From Collinsella sp. AF25-2LB (GTDB taxonomy: Bacteria; Actinomycetota; Coriobacteriia; Coriobacteriales; Coriobacteriaceae), in contig NZ_QRUF01000001.1 of assembly GCF_003458415.1 (NCBI RefSeq), positions 1 to 60,131 on the forward strand: a DNA stretch of 60,131 nucleotides. Reading direction: 5' to 3'. Shown piece by piece: positions 53,389-60,131 of the stretch. Both the position numbers and the translations under genes were made by a program. Position 1 is the first letter of the stretch. Every line of letters starts with the position of its first letter. The notes under the pieces are model-generated. The model ran no database searches. It worked only from the letters and a program-made list of their open reading frames with translations, and was not told the origin of the DNA.

Positions 53389-54585
53389 ATGACTCAGGCA
53401 AGGCAAGACGGCATCACGCTCAGGCAGTGGCTCCCACTCGTCGGGCTCACCTGCTGTGCGTTCGTGTTCAACACGTCGGAGTTTATGCCCATCGGCCTTT
53501 TGACTGATATCGCCGCGTCGTTCTCGCTCACCGAGGCCCAGGCGGGCATCATGATCTCGGTCTATGCCTGGGGCGTCATGCTGCTGTCGTTGCCGCTCAT
53601 GGTGTTCGCTTCGCGTTTCGAGTTTAAGCGGATGCTGCTGGGCGTGCTTGCCGTGTTCTCGCTCGGTCAGTTCCTGTCCGCTGTGGCGCCGACCTATCCC
53701 ATCCTGGTCTGCGCGCGCCTGGTGGTCGCTTGCGCACATGCCGTGTTCTGGTCAGTCGCCTCGATTATGGCCTCGCGCCTGGTCGACACTCGCCACGGCG
53801 CGCTCGCCATCAGCATGATCGCCACGGGCTCGTCCATCGCGCAGATCTTTGGCCTGCCTCTCGGTCGCGCCATTGGCTTGGCCGTGGGCTGGCGCATGAC
53901 GTTTGCCGTGGTCGGGGGCCTCTCAGCCATCGCGGTCGTCTACCAGGCAGCGGTGTTCCCGGCCATGCCGGCGGGTGAGCGCTTTACCGTCAAACAGCTG
54001 CCCGAGCTGCTCAAGAACCCGCTCCTCATCGCGCTCTACGCAGTCACGGTCTTCATGGCGACCGGCTATTACGCAAGCTACAGCTATATCGAGCCCTTCC
54101 TGGCGCAGGTCGCGCACGTCGATGCGGGCGCCATCACCATGACGCTGACGGCGTTTGGCTGTTCCGGCTTGGTGGGCAGCTGGCTGTTCAGCCGCCTGTT
54201 CGACGGGCACCGTTTTCCGTTCCTTGCTATCACGCTCTCCGGCGTGCCGGTGGCCCTGCTGCTCATGGGGCCGGCCGCATCGTCGCTCGTGACAGTGCTT
54301 GCCGTCTGCGCACTGTGGGGTTGCTGCGCCACGGCCTTTAACGTGGCGTTTCAGGCCGAGCTCATCAAGCACACGCCGGCAGATTCGTCGGCCGTCGCCA
54401 TGTCGATCTTCTCGGGCCTGTTCAACCTCGGTATCGGCACGGGTACCGCGATCGGCGGAGCCGTGGTTTCGGGTCCCGGTATCGCCTGGATCGGCTTTGT
54501 GGGCGGGGCGATTGCCGTCGTGGGCGTCATCCTCGCCATCACCGTGCTGTTTCCGGCCATCCGCCGCGCCAAGCCCGTCGCCTAA
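53389..54585 (+). CDS. MFS transporter of the sugar efflux/AraJ-like family
   Basis: 398 residues, twelve predicted membrane helices. The opening LCCAFVFNTSEFMPIGLLTD (here LTCCAFVFNTSEFMPIGLLT) and the loop between helices 2 and 3 (FASRFEFKRMLLGVLAVF) match DHA1 exporters such as SotB and YdhP. Substrate unknown; sugars or drugs are possible. ATG 53389 has TTGGAGA upstream. The stop is shortly before a palindromic repeat that probably terminates transcription. Confidence 0.85.
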   Translation: MTQARQDGITLRQWLPLVGLTCCAFVFNTSEFMPIGLLTDIAASFSLTEAQAGIMISVYAWGVMLLSLPLMVFASRFEFKRMLLGVLAVFSLGQFLSAVAPTYPILVCARLVVACAHAVFWSVASIMASRLVDTRHGALAISMIATGSSIAQIFGLPLGRAIGLAVGWRMTFAVVGGLSAIAVVYQAAVFPAMPAGERFTVKQLPELLKNPLLIALYAVTVFMATGYYASYSYIEPFLAQVAHVDAGAITMTLTAFGCSGLVGSWLFSRLFDGHRFPFLAITLSGVPVALLLMGPAASSLVTVLAVCALWGCCATAFNVAFQAELIKHTPADSSAVAMSIFSGLFNLGIGTGTAIGGAVVSGPGIAWIGFVGGAIAVVGVILAITVLFPAIRRAKPVA

Positions 54586-54600
54586 TCACGTCCCCTCATC

Positions 54601-54672
54601 AGTTGCGGTGGAATAGTTCCTGTTTAAGGCTTCTGAAGGCCCAGACAGGAACTATTCCACCGCAACTTATTT
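54601..54672 (+). repeat. TTGCGGTGGAATAGTTCCT-family palindromic repeat, copy 2
   Basis: Perfect 23-bp arms (54601-54623, 54645-54667) with a 21-base loop, followed by TATTTTGG. Related to 50462-50530. Confidence 0.9.
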
Positions 54673-54738
54673 TGGGGGAGAGGATACAAGCTGGGCATAC
54701 AATGGATGTCGTTGTGTTGAGCTTACCGGGAGGCTGTT

Positions 54739-56115
54739 ATGTGGGCATACGAGACGACGTTCTATCAGATCTATCCGCTGGGCTTTTGCGGGGCTCCGCG
54801 CGAAAACGCCGCGCCCGTTGCCGAGGGTGAGCTCGCCCAGGCTGCCAACGCCGCGCCCAACCCCGATGCTCCTATCATGAAGGTCGCCCAATGGGCCGAC
54901 TACATGCAGGAACTCGGCGTTGGCGCTGTGCTCATCAACCCACCGCTCGAATCTGATAGCCACGGCTACGATACACGCAGCCTGCGCCATATCGACCGTC
55001 GCCTGGGTGGGGACGCCGACTTTGCCGCCGTATGCGACACGCTGCATGCCCATGGCATCCGCGTGGTGCTCGATGCCGTCTTCAACCACGTCGGCCGCGG
55101 TTTTTGGGCCTTCCGCGATGTGCAGGAGCGCAAGTGGGACTCGCCGTACAAGGACTGGTTCCACATTAGCTTTGACGGCGATTCCTGCTATGGCGATGGC
55201 TTTTGGTACGAGGGCTGGGAAGGCCATTTTGAGCTTGTGAAGCTCAACCTGCAAAATCCCGCTGTGGTCGATTACCTGCTCGAGTCCGTGCGCCGCTGGG
55301 CCGAGGTCTTTGGCGTCGACGGCCTGCGCCTGGACGTTGCCTATATGCTCGACCGCGACTTTATGCGCCGCCTGCACGCCTTTACCCGTGAGCTCAAGCC
55401 CGACTTTGTGCTGATCGGCGAGACGCTCCACGGCGACTACAACCAAATCGTCAACGACGAGATGCTCGACTCCTGCACCAACTACGAGTGCTACAAGGGC
55501 CTGTACTCCAGCTTTAACTCGGTCAACATGTTCGAGATCGCCCATTCGCTGCACCGCCAGTTTGGCGGCGATCCGTGGTGCATCTACCGCGGCAAACATC
55601 TGCTGTCGTTTGTCGACAACCACGATGTGCCGCGCCTGGCAAGTATCCTCACCGACAAGTCGTGTCTGCGTCCCGCCTACGGCATGCTCTTTGGCATGCC
55701 GGGCATCCCGTGCGTCTACTATGGCAGCGAGTGGGGAATTGCCGGCGAAAAGGGTGGCCCCGATGGCGACTGGGCGCTGCGACCTGCGCTCAATGAGCCT
55801 GCGCCCAACGAGCTGACGGCGTTCATCACGCAGCTTGCGCACCTTCGCTCGGCCGACGACGCGGCTGCCCGTGCTCTCAACTACGGTGCCTATCGCAACG
55901 TGGTGATCCAGAACAAGCAGCTGCTGTTCGAGCGCGCTTGTGACGGCGCGACGGTACTCGTGGCGGTGAATGCTGTGGGTGAGCCTTACACCTTTGGCGC
56001 CGGCGAGCTCAACGGGTCCTTCGTCGACCTGCTTGCCGACGATGCGCCCACGGTCGAGCTGACGGGTACCCTTGAGCTTGCACCCTACGAGGTGCGCTAT
56101 CTGTTGAGAGCCTAG
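54739..56115 (+). CDS. Glycoside hydrolase family 13 (alpha-amylase type)
   Basis: 458 residues, cytoplasmic. GH13 conserved regions in order: DAVFNH (region I), GLRLDVAY with the nucleophile Asp (region II), LIGETLHG with the acid/base Glu (region III) and FVDNHDV (region IV). The first 50 residues (FYQIYPLGFCGAPRENAAPV) include an insert typical of maltodextrin glucosidase-like or neopullulanase-like enzymes. It lacks carbohydrate-binding modules. It would act on imported malto-oligosaccharides or related alpha-glucosides. Confidence 0.9.
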   Translation: MWAYETTFYQIYPLGFCGAPRENAAPVAEGELAQAANAAPNPDAPIMKVAQWADYMQELGVGAVLINPPLESDSHGYDTRSLRHIDRRLGGDADFAAVCDTLHAHGIRVVLDAVFNHVGRGFWAFRDVQERKWDSPYKDWFHISFDGDSCYGDGFWYEGWEGHFELVKLNLQNPAVVDYLLESVRRWAEVFGVDGLRLDVAYMLDRDFMRRLHAFTRELKPDFVLIGETLHGDYNQIVNDEMLDSCTNYECYKGLYSSFNSVNMFEIAHSLHRQFGGDPWCIYRGKHLLSFVDNHDVPRLASILTDKSCLRPAYGMLFGMPGIPCVYYGSEWGIAGEKGGPDGDWALRPALNEPAPNELTAFITQLAHLRSADDAAARALNYGAYRNVVIQNKQLLFERACDGATVLVAVNAVGEPYTFGAGELNGSFVDLLADDAPTVELTGTLELAPYEVRYLLRA

Positions 56116-56118
56116 CCC

Positions 56119-56682
56119 ATGGCCGTATCTGACGAGGGCTATCAACATATTGAGCATGGGTTTGAGCCCGTGTTTGACGAGCACTCGCGCGTTTTGGTGC
56201 TCGGGTCGTTTCCCTCGGTGCTTTCGCGCGCCAATTCCTTTTATTACGGCAACCCTCAGAATCGCTTTTGGCGCGTGATGGCCGCGTGCCTCGGTGTGCC
56301 TGTGCCGCCCAACGAGGGCGACCCTTTGGCAAGCGGTGAGCCCGCGACGCTTGATGCCTCCATTGCCGCCAAGCGGTCCATGCTGCTGAACGGCGGCGTG
56401 GCCCTGTGGGATGTGATCGAGAGCTGCGACATCAAGGGTTCGAGTGACGCCAGCATCAAAAACGTCGTTCCGGCGCATGTCGAGCGCATTACCGGCGCAG
56501 CTCCTATCGAGGTCGTTGTCTGTAACGGCGGCACGGCAGGGCGGCTCTACAAGCGCTATCTACAAGAGCGCACCGGGCTGCCGGCCATCGTTCTGCCGTC
56601 GACAAGTCCCGCCAATGCGGCATGGCGCCTGGAACGCCTTGTCGAGCGCTGGCGCGAGGCCGTTGACTGGGCTGTAATTTAA
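56119..56682 (+). CDS. DNA-deoxyinosine (hypoxanthine) glycosylase, UDG superfamily
   Basis: 187 residues. LVLGSFPSVLSRANSFYYGN, then PQNRFWRVMAA is the N-terminal active-site region of the HDG group in the uracil-DNA glycosylase superfamily, and VLPSTSPANA is the C-terminal catalytic loop. It removes deaminated bases from DNA. It starts 3 bases after the GH13 gene, so they share a transcript despite unrelated functions. Confidence 0.85.
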   Translation: MAVSDEGYQHIEHGFEPVFDEHSRVLVLGSFPSVLSRANSFYYGNPQNRFWRVMAACLGVPVPPNEGDPLASGEPATLDASIAAKRSMLLNGGVALWDVIESCDIKGSSDASIKNVVPAHVERITGAAPIEVVVCNGGTAGRLYKRYLQERTGLPAIVLPSTSPANAAWRLERLVERWREAVDWAVI

Positions 56683-56683
56683 T

Positions 56684-57346
56684 TTAGATTTTTGTTTGAG
56701 CGTGGGCGCCCAGACGTTTCAGAACGCCTCGCCAGATCGGCGCGGGCACGGCTGGCTCGGCGCAAACCATGCCGTCGGCGTCGACGTTGGCGGCATTGCC
56801 GCCGCCAAGTCGCTGTGCATGCTTGACGGAGCAGCCCATGCGCACGGCGCCCACGAGCTTGTCCATGGCCTCAGAAAACGGTCGCCGCAAGAGTCCCATG
56901 CGCGGAGAGCGACGAAGCGCCGCAATGCCGCTGCCGGCGCAGATGGCAACGCCGCCACACCACAATTGGCCATGGCGCTCACATGCCTTGTGCAGGCGAA
57001 CGGCGGTCCCACGCGCCTGCTCAGTGCCCTCTTGTGCGGCTCGAATCGCGACATAGACGCGCGTTCCCGTACCGCCAAAGCGCTCAAGCGCCTGCTCGAT
57101 GGCTGTCAACGTCTCATCGTCAGCCACATCTTCAATGGCCAGCACGATGCCATCGGCAACGCTGCCGGCGTCATTTGCCTTCAAGTCGACCGGGCGGGGG
57201 AGTGCGGTGCCGGAAAGTTGAGCATAGGCGGCGATGGCATCCTGCAGGTCCCAGAGCAAAAACTCAAGATCGGCGCTATTGGGAATGCTGATATACGCAA
57301 TGGTTTGCAGCGTTTTTGGTACATCGCCGCGCGCGGTCGTCTCCAT
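56684..57346 (-). CDS. Unrecognised 220-residue protein
   Basis: I do not recognise this family. It starts METTARGDVPKTLQTIAYIS (ATG 57346, AAAGGAGA upstream) and is soluble, with no signal peptide or membrane helix. The middle (EDVADDETLTAIEQALERFG, then GTRVYVAIRAAQEGTEQA) suggests an alpha/beta fold; RLHKACERHGQLWCGGVAIC AGS has two cysteines close together. The segment GGVAICAGSGIAALRRSPRM, followed by LRRPFSEAMDKLVGAVRMG, is reminiscent of the C-terminal part of flavodoxin-like NADPH-dependent reductases, but no FMN motif is clear. It ends 2 bases after the convergent glycosylase gene. Confidence 0.55.
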   Translation of the reverse strand: METTARGDVPKTLQTIAYISIPNSADLEFLLWDLQDAIAAYAQLSGTALPRPVDLKANDAGSVADGIVLAIEDVADDETLTAIEQALERFGGTGTRVYVAIRAAQEGTEQARGTAVRLHKACERHGQLWCGGVAICAGSGIAALRRSPRMGLLRRPFSEAMDKLVGAVRMGCSVKHAQRLGGGNAANVDADGMVCAEPAVPAPIWRGVLKRLGAHAQTKI

Positions 57347-57439
57347 GCCATCTCCTTTCCGGCTCGTTTCCGTTTAGGTTACACCGTCTGGTGGCGCCCC
57401 GCCGCGCTATCCTAGTGCAACCCTTACGAAAGGAACGCC

Positions 57440-58576
57440 ATGCGTCTGTCCATGAATACCTCGCTTGCCACGCTCAAGCCCTCCGGTATCCGCCGGATTA
57501 ACGCGCTCGCCGCCCAGCATCCGGGGTGCATCGCGCTCGCGCTCGGCGAGCCCGATTTTCCCACGCCCGATGTGATTAGCGCCGAGGTGACCGCCGCACT
57601 GGACCGCGGTGACACGCACTATCCGCCCAACAACGGTCGCCCCGCCCTGCGTGATGCACTGTCCAAATATATGGATGACGCGGGCCTGGCGTTTTCCGCC
57701 GATGAGGTCATCCTGACCGACGGTGCGACCGAGGCACTGTCGGCAACATTCATGGCTATGCTCAACCCCGGCGACGAGGTCATTATCCCCACGCCGGCCT
57801 TTGGCCTGTACGAGAGCATCGTCGTGGCCAACCACGCCAAAGCAGTCTTTTTGGATACGGAGCCCGCGCAATTCCAGATCGATGAGGATGCGCTTCGTGC
57901 TTGCGTGACGCCGGCGACCAAGGCCATCGTCATCTGCTCGCCCAACAATCCTACGGGTTGCATCCTCAACACGGCGTCGCTCGACGCCGTGGCGCGCGTG
58001 GCGGAGGAGGCGGGCATCTACGTGGTCTGCGACGACGTATACAACCGCCTGGTTTATGTGGATGGCTACGAGCGCTTTGCCCAGCGTCACCCGGAGCTGC
58101 GTGAGCAGACGGTCGTCATCGAGAGCTTCTCCAAGCCCTGGGCCATGACCGGCTGGCGTTTGGGCTGGCTCGCGGCAGCAACACCCGTCATCGCCGAGAT
58201 CGCAAAAGCCCACCAATACCTAGTATCGAGCGCCGTCTCCTTCGAAATGGACGCCGCAGCCCGAGCCCTCACCGTCGACCCAACCCCCATGCTCAAAGTC
58301 TACCGAGCCCGCCGCGAGCGCGTACTCGAAGCCTTAAACGCCATGGGCCTCGACGTAGTAGAGCCCGCAGGAGCCTTCTATACTTTCCCGAGCATCAAAA
58401 AGTTCGGCCTAACCAGCGAAGACTTCTGCATCAAAGCCATCAAAGAAGCAAACGTAGCCCTAGTCCCGGGAGACTGCTTCGGAACCGAAGGCCACATCCG
58501 CCTAAGCTACTGCGTCTCCGACAAAAATCTGGACGAAGGTCTCCGCCGCCTGTCAAACTTCGTTTCAACCTTGTAG
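57440..58576 (+). CDS. PLP-dependent aminotransferase, class I (aspartate aminotransferase-like)
   Basis: 378 residues. The fold-type I landmarks are LALGEPDFPTPDV, DTHYPPNNGRPALRDALSKY, CSPNNPTGC, DDVYNRLVY and SFSKPWAMTGWRLGW, the last with the PLP lysine. GDCFGTEGHIRLSYC holds the substrate-binding arginine. Substrate not determinable. GAAAGGA precedes ATG 57440. From about base 58200 to the stop, codon choice switches to A-ending codons (CTA, GTA, GCA, CGA, AAA, GAA), which are rare in the first two thirds of the gene. Confidence 0.9.
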   Translation: MRLSMNTSLATLKPSGIRRINALAAQHPGCIALALGEPDFPTPDVISAEVTAALDRGDTHYPPNNGRPALRDALSKYMDDAGLAFSADEVILTDGATEALSATFMAMLNPGDEVIIPTPAFGLYESIVVANHAKAVFLDTEPAQFQIDEDALRACVTPATKAIVICSPNNPTGCILNTASLDAVARVAEEAGIYVVCDDVYNRLVYVDGYERFAQRHPELREQTVVIESFSKPWAMTGWRLGWLAAATPVIAEIAKAHQYLVSSAVSFEMDAAARALTVDPTPMLKVYRARRERVLEALNAMGLDVVEPAGAFYTFPSIKKFGLTSEDFCIKAIKEANVALVPGDCFGTEGHIRLSYCVSDKNLDEGLRRLSNFVSTL

Positions 58577-58627
58577 TCCTCAGAGACGCAACACATCAGC
58601 CCACCGACATAAGGGTATGCGTGGGGC

Positions 58628-58845
58628 GCGTCGCTCAACGGGCGCGAAGATTCGCAGTAAAGTTACCGTAGCTCTGGCCCGAGGGGACGGGTCGAAATTT
58701 TCGTAGATTCCGCACGAGCCGAAGGCCACTTAATGTGGCCTTCGTGCGAGCCCAGGACTTGACCGAGCGAAAATCTCGACCCGTCCCCTCGGGCCGGAGC
58801 GTATGCAGGGTTTGTGTACGAATCCTCGCGCCCGTTGACCGACGC
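58628..58845. repeat. 218-bp nested palindrome upstream of rplJ
   Basis: Three concentric pairs of arms: outer 58628-58654 with 58819-58845 (27 bp, two changes); middle 58671-58703 with 58768-58800 (33 bp, two changes, both G-T pairs); inner 58711-58729 with 58735-58748 (14 bp, 5-base bulge) around the loop TTAAT. The middle arms contain GAGGGGACGGGTCG. The region has no supported gene. Confidence 0.93.
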
Positions 58846-58863
58846 CGGGGTCCCCGCCATAAT
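58835..58863 (+). promoter_or_regulatory. Promoter of rplJ-rplL
   Basis: TTGACC (58835-58840), 17-base spacer, CATAAT (58858-58863). The -35 lies within the outer right arm of the large palindrome. Confidence 0.75.
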
Positions 58864-58877
58864 ACTTTCGGTTCACG

Positions 58878-59015
58878 CACGAATCCGCTGCCAGAGACAG
58901 CCGGCGCAAACGGGTCTTACCCGCGAGCTTAATGGGACTTCCCGCCAGCCGAGGTGGTCGAGTAGATATGTCTTCTCGCCCCCGTCGCTCATGCAGCGCG
59001 GGGGCTTTCTTTTTG
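58878..59015 (+). promoter_or_regulatory. L10 leader and attenuator of rplJ-rplL
   Basis: The leader contains GCTGCCAGAGACAGCCGGCG, then AACGGGTCTTACCCG and CCGCCAGCCGAGGTGG, the arrangement of ribosomal L10 leaders to which the L10-(L12)4 complex binds. An attenuator follows: stem 58978-58989 with 58995-59005 (one bulge) and TTTCTTTTT. Confidence 0.85.
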
Positions 59016-59079
59016 GACATGCCCCCGTCACGTCCTTGTGGCGGACCGTGCCCGGAAAGAATTCGAGGAGGTGTAATTC

Positions 59080-59601
59080 ATGCCCCAGCAGTACAAAATC
59101 GACAAGGTTGCAGAGATCGAGTCCCGTATCGCCGAGAACGCCGGTCTGTTCGTCGTCAACTACAACGGTCTGACGGTTAAGCAGGCTCAGGAGCTGCGTC
59201 ATCAGCTTCGCGAGTGCGGCGCCGAGATGAAGGTCTACAAGAACAACCTGGTCAAGATCGCTCTCAAGAACCAGGAGCAGCCCGAGCTCGACGAGATCCT
59301 CGCCGGCCCCGTCGCTTATGTGTTCTACGAGTCCGAGCCGGTCGAGGCCGCTAAGGCCCTTAAGGACTTCTCTGCTCAGTCCAAGGGCGTCCTTGAGATC
59401 AAGGGCGGTATCTCCGACGGCAAGGCCGTTTCCGCTGATGATGTTAAGGCTATCGCCGAGCTGCCCACCAAGGATCAGCTTCTCGGCCAGATTGCCGGTC
59501 TCATCTCCGGTTTCGCTCGCGACATCGCTGTCTGCGTCAACGGCGTTTCCTCTGGTCTCGCTCGTTCGATCCAGCAGGTCTCCGAGCAGAAGGCAGCCTA
59601 G
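59080..59601 (+). CDS. rplJ: 50S ribosomal protein L10
   Basis: 173 residues. YKIDKVAEIESRIAENAGLF, then NYNGLTVKQAQELRHQLREC and YKNNLVKIAL form the rRNA-binding domain; the C-terminal helix that carries L7/L12 dimers is SGLARSIQQVSEQKAA. GAGGAGG precedes ATG 59080. Preceded by its autoregulatory leader. Confidence 0.97.
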   Translation: MPQQYKIDKVAEIESRIAENAGLFVVNYNGLTVKQAQELRHQLRECGAEMKVYKNNLVKIALKNQEQPELDEILAGPVAYVFYESEPVEAAKALKDFSAQSKGVLEIKGGISDGKAVSADDVKAIAELPTKDQLLGQIAGLISGFARDIAVCVNGVSSGLARSIQQVSEQKAA

Positions 59602-59703
59602 TCGCTGTTTTCACCCGCGGCGGCAACGCCGCACCCCTGGCGCATTCGCGCCGTGTTTTAACTGATCTCCGTGCATCCGCACGGAAACCGAAAGGACTTA
59701 GAA

Positions 59704-60081
59704 ATGGCTAAGCTTACCACCGATGAGATCATCGATGCTCTTAAGGAAATGACCCTTCTCGAGGCTTCCGAGCTCGTTAAGGCTATCGAGGACACCTTCG
59801 GCGTTTCCGCCGCTGCTCCTGCTGCCGTTGTCGCCGCTCCCGCTGCTGGCGCTGCTGAGGCCGAGGAGAAGACCGAGTTTGACGTCGTGCTCGAGGGCTT
59901 CGGCGACAACAAGATCCAGGTCATCAAGGCCGTCCGTGAGCTCACCAACCTTGGCCTGAAGGAGGCCAAGGAGGTCGTCGAGGGCGCTCCCAAGGCTGTT
60001 CTCGAGGGTGCCAAGAAGGAGGACGCCGAGGCTGCCAAGGAGAAGCTCGAGGCTGCTGGCGCTGCTGTCACCCTCAAGTAA
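59704..60081 (+). CDS. rplL: 50S ribosomal protein L7/L12
   Basis: 125 residues. N-terminal dimerisation domain [20 protein letters not shown], an Ala/Val-rich hinge, and the C-terminal factor-binding domain ([20 protein letters not shown], then [16 protein letters not shown]). ATG 59704 has GAAAGGA upstream; 59671 lacks a site. Confidence 0.97.
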   Translation: MAKLTTDEIIDALKEMTLLEASELVKAIEDTFGVSAAAPAAVVAAPAAGAAEAEEKTEFDVVLEGFGDNKIQVIKAVRELTNLGLKEAKEVVEGAPKAVLEGAKKEDAEAAKEKLEAAGAAVTLK

Positions 60082-60111
60082 TCAGGCTTTCTCGCCAGAT
60101 TTCTTTACAGA

Positions 60112-60131
60112 CGGGGCTCGCTATGCGAGCC
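60112..60131 (+). terminator. Left part of a terminator after rplL, cut by the window end
   Basis: GGGGCTCGCTATGCGAGCC shows a stem GGCTCGC/GCGAGCC running off the window edge; the T tract, if any, is not visible. Confidence 0.5.

Overview
The window is about 56 kb of high-GC actinobacterial chromosome joined at its left end to about 4.1 kb of lower-GC mobile DNA. I place the chromosome in the Coriobacteriia, most likely Collinsella or a close relative. The reasons are strongly G/C-ending codons, CCTGTCCC-type palindromic repeats between genes, and a gene order partly shared with Firmicutes (disA-ispD-ispF-cysS-rlmB-yacP; rpmG-secE-nusG-rplK-rplA). The genus is inferred from general familiarity, not from a database search.

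Layout. 1-4130: mobile DNA with a 5'-truncated Tet(W)/Tet(O)/Tet(32)-group tetracycline resistance gene, a run of hairpins, a DUF3847-type small gene, a MobA/MobL relaxase interrupted by an amber codon, and a cysteine-rich gene cut off where the element meets the 3' end of chromosomal asnB. 4080-6450: asnB and a decayed amino-acid ABC permease. 6612-12123: murE-like ligase, HAD phosphatase, murI, rph, rdgB, dtd. 12150-16576: veg-ispE, tRNA-Pro, tatA, greA, and lysS with an extra C-terminal tRNA-binding domain. 16942-23235: ThrE-like exporter, clpC, pepD. 23361-25998: hipBA toxin-antitoxin pair with its palindromic operator, then mntP under a yybP-ykoY manganese riboswitch. 26154-31650: disA-ispD-ispF-cysS and rlmB-yacP. 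31874-37123: tRNA genes (Thr, Tyr, Thr, Met, Trp), tuf, rpmG, secE, nusG, rplK, rplA.

37249-58576: a 22-kb block of mixed metabolic and transport genes lying between rplA and rplJ, which are normally adjacent. It holds a phosphoesterase plus a BMP-domain cytoplasmic protein, mscS, a wall-anchored 5'-nucleotidase, an ABC importer of the TrpXYZ/DUF534 type, a WYL-like regulator, asnS, PTS IIA-Glc, an esterase, a FeoA-FeoB fusion, an MFS exporter, a GH13 glycosidase, a hypoxanthine-DNA glycosylase, an unrecognised gene and an aminotransferase. rplJ-rplL follow at 59080 with their own promoter, L10 leader and attenuator.

The most unusual content is non-coding. At least four palindromic repeat families lie between genes, and several copies appear to serve as terminators or to supply the stop codon of the preceding gene. 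Two arrays of three hairpins (32042-32258, period about 82; 50582-50749, period 62) and a 218-bp nested palindrome (58628-58845) touching the rplJ promoter stand out. The repeats bracketing the break in the ribosomal operon suggest repeat-mediated rearrangement.
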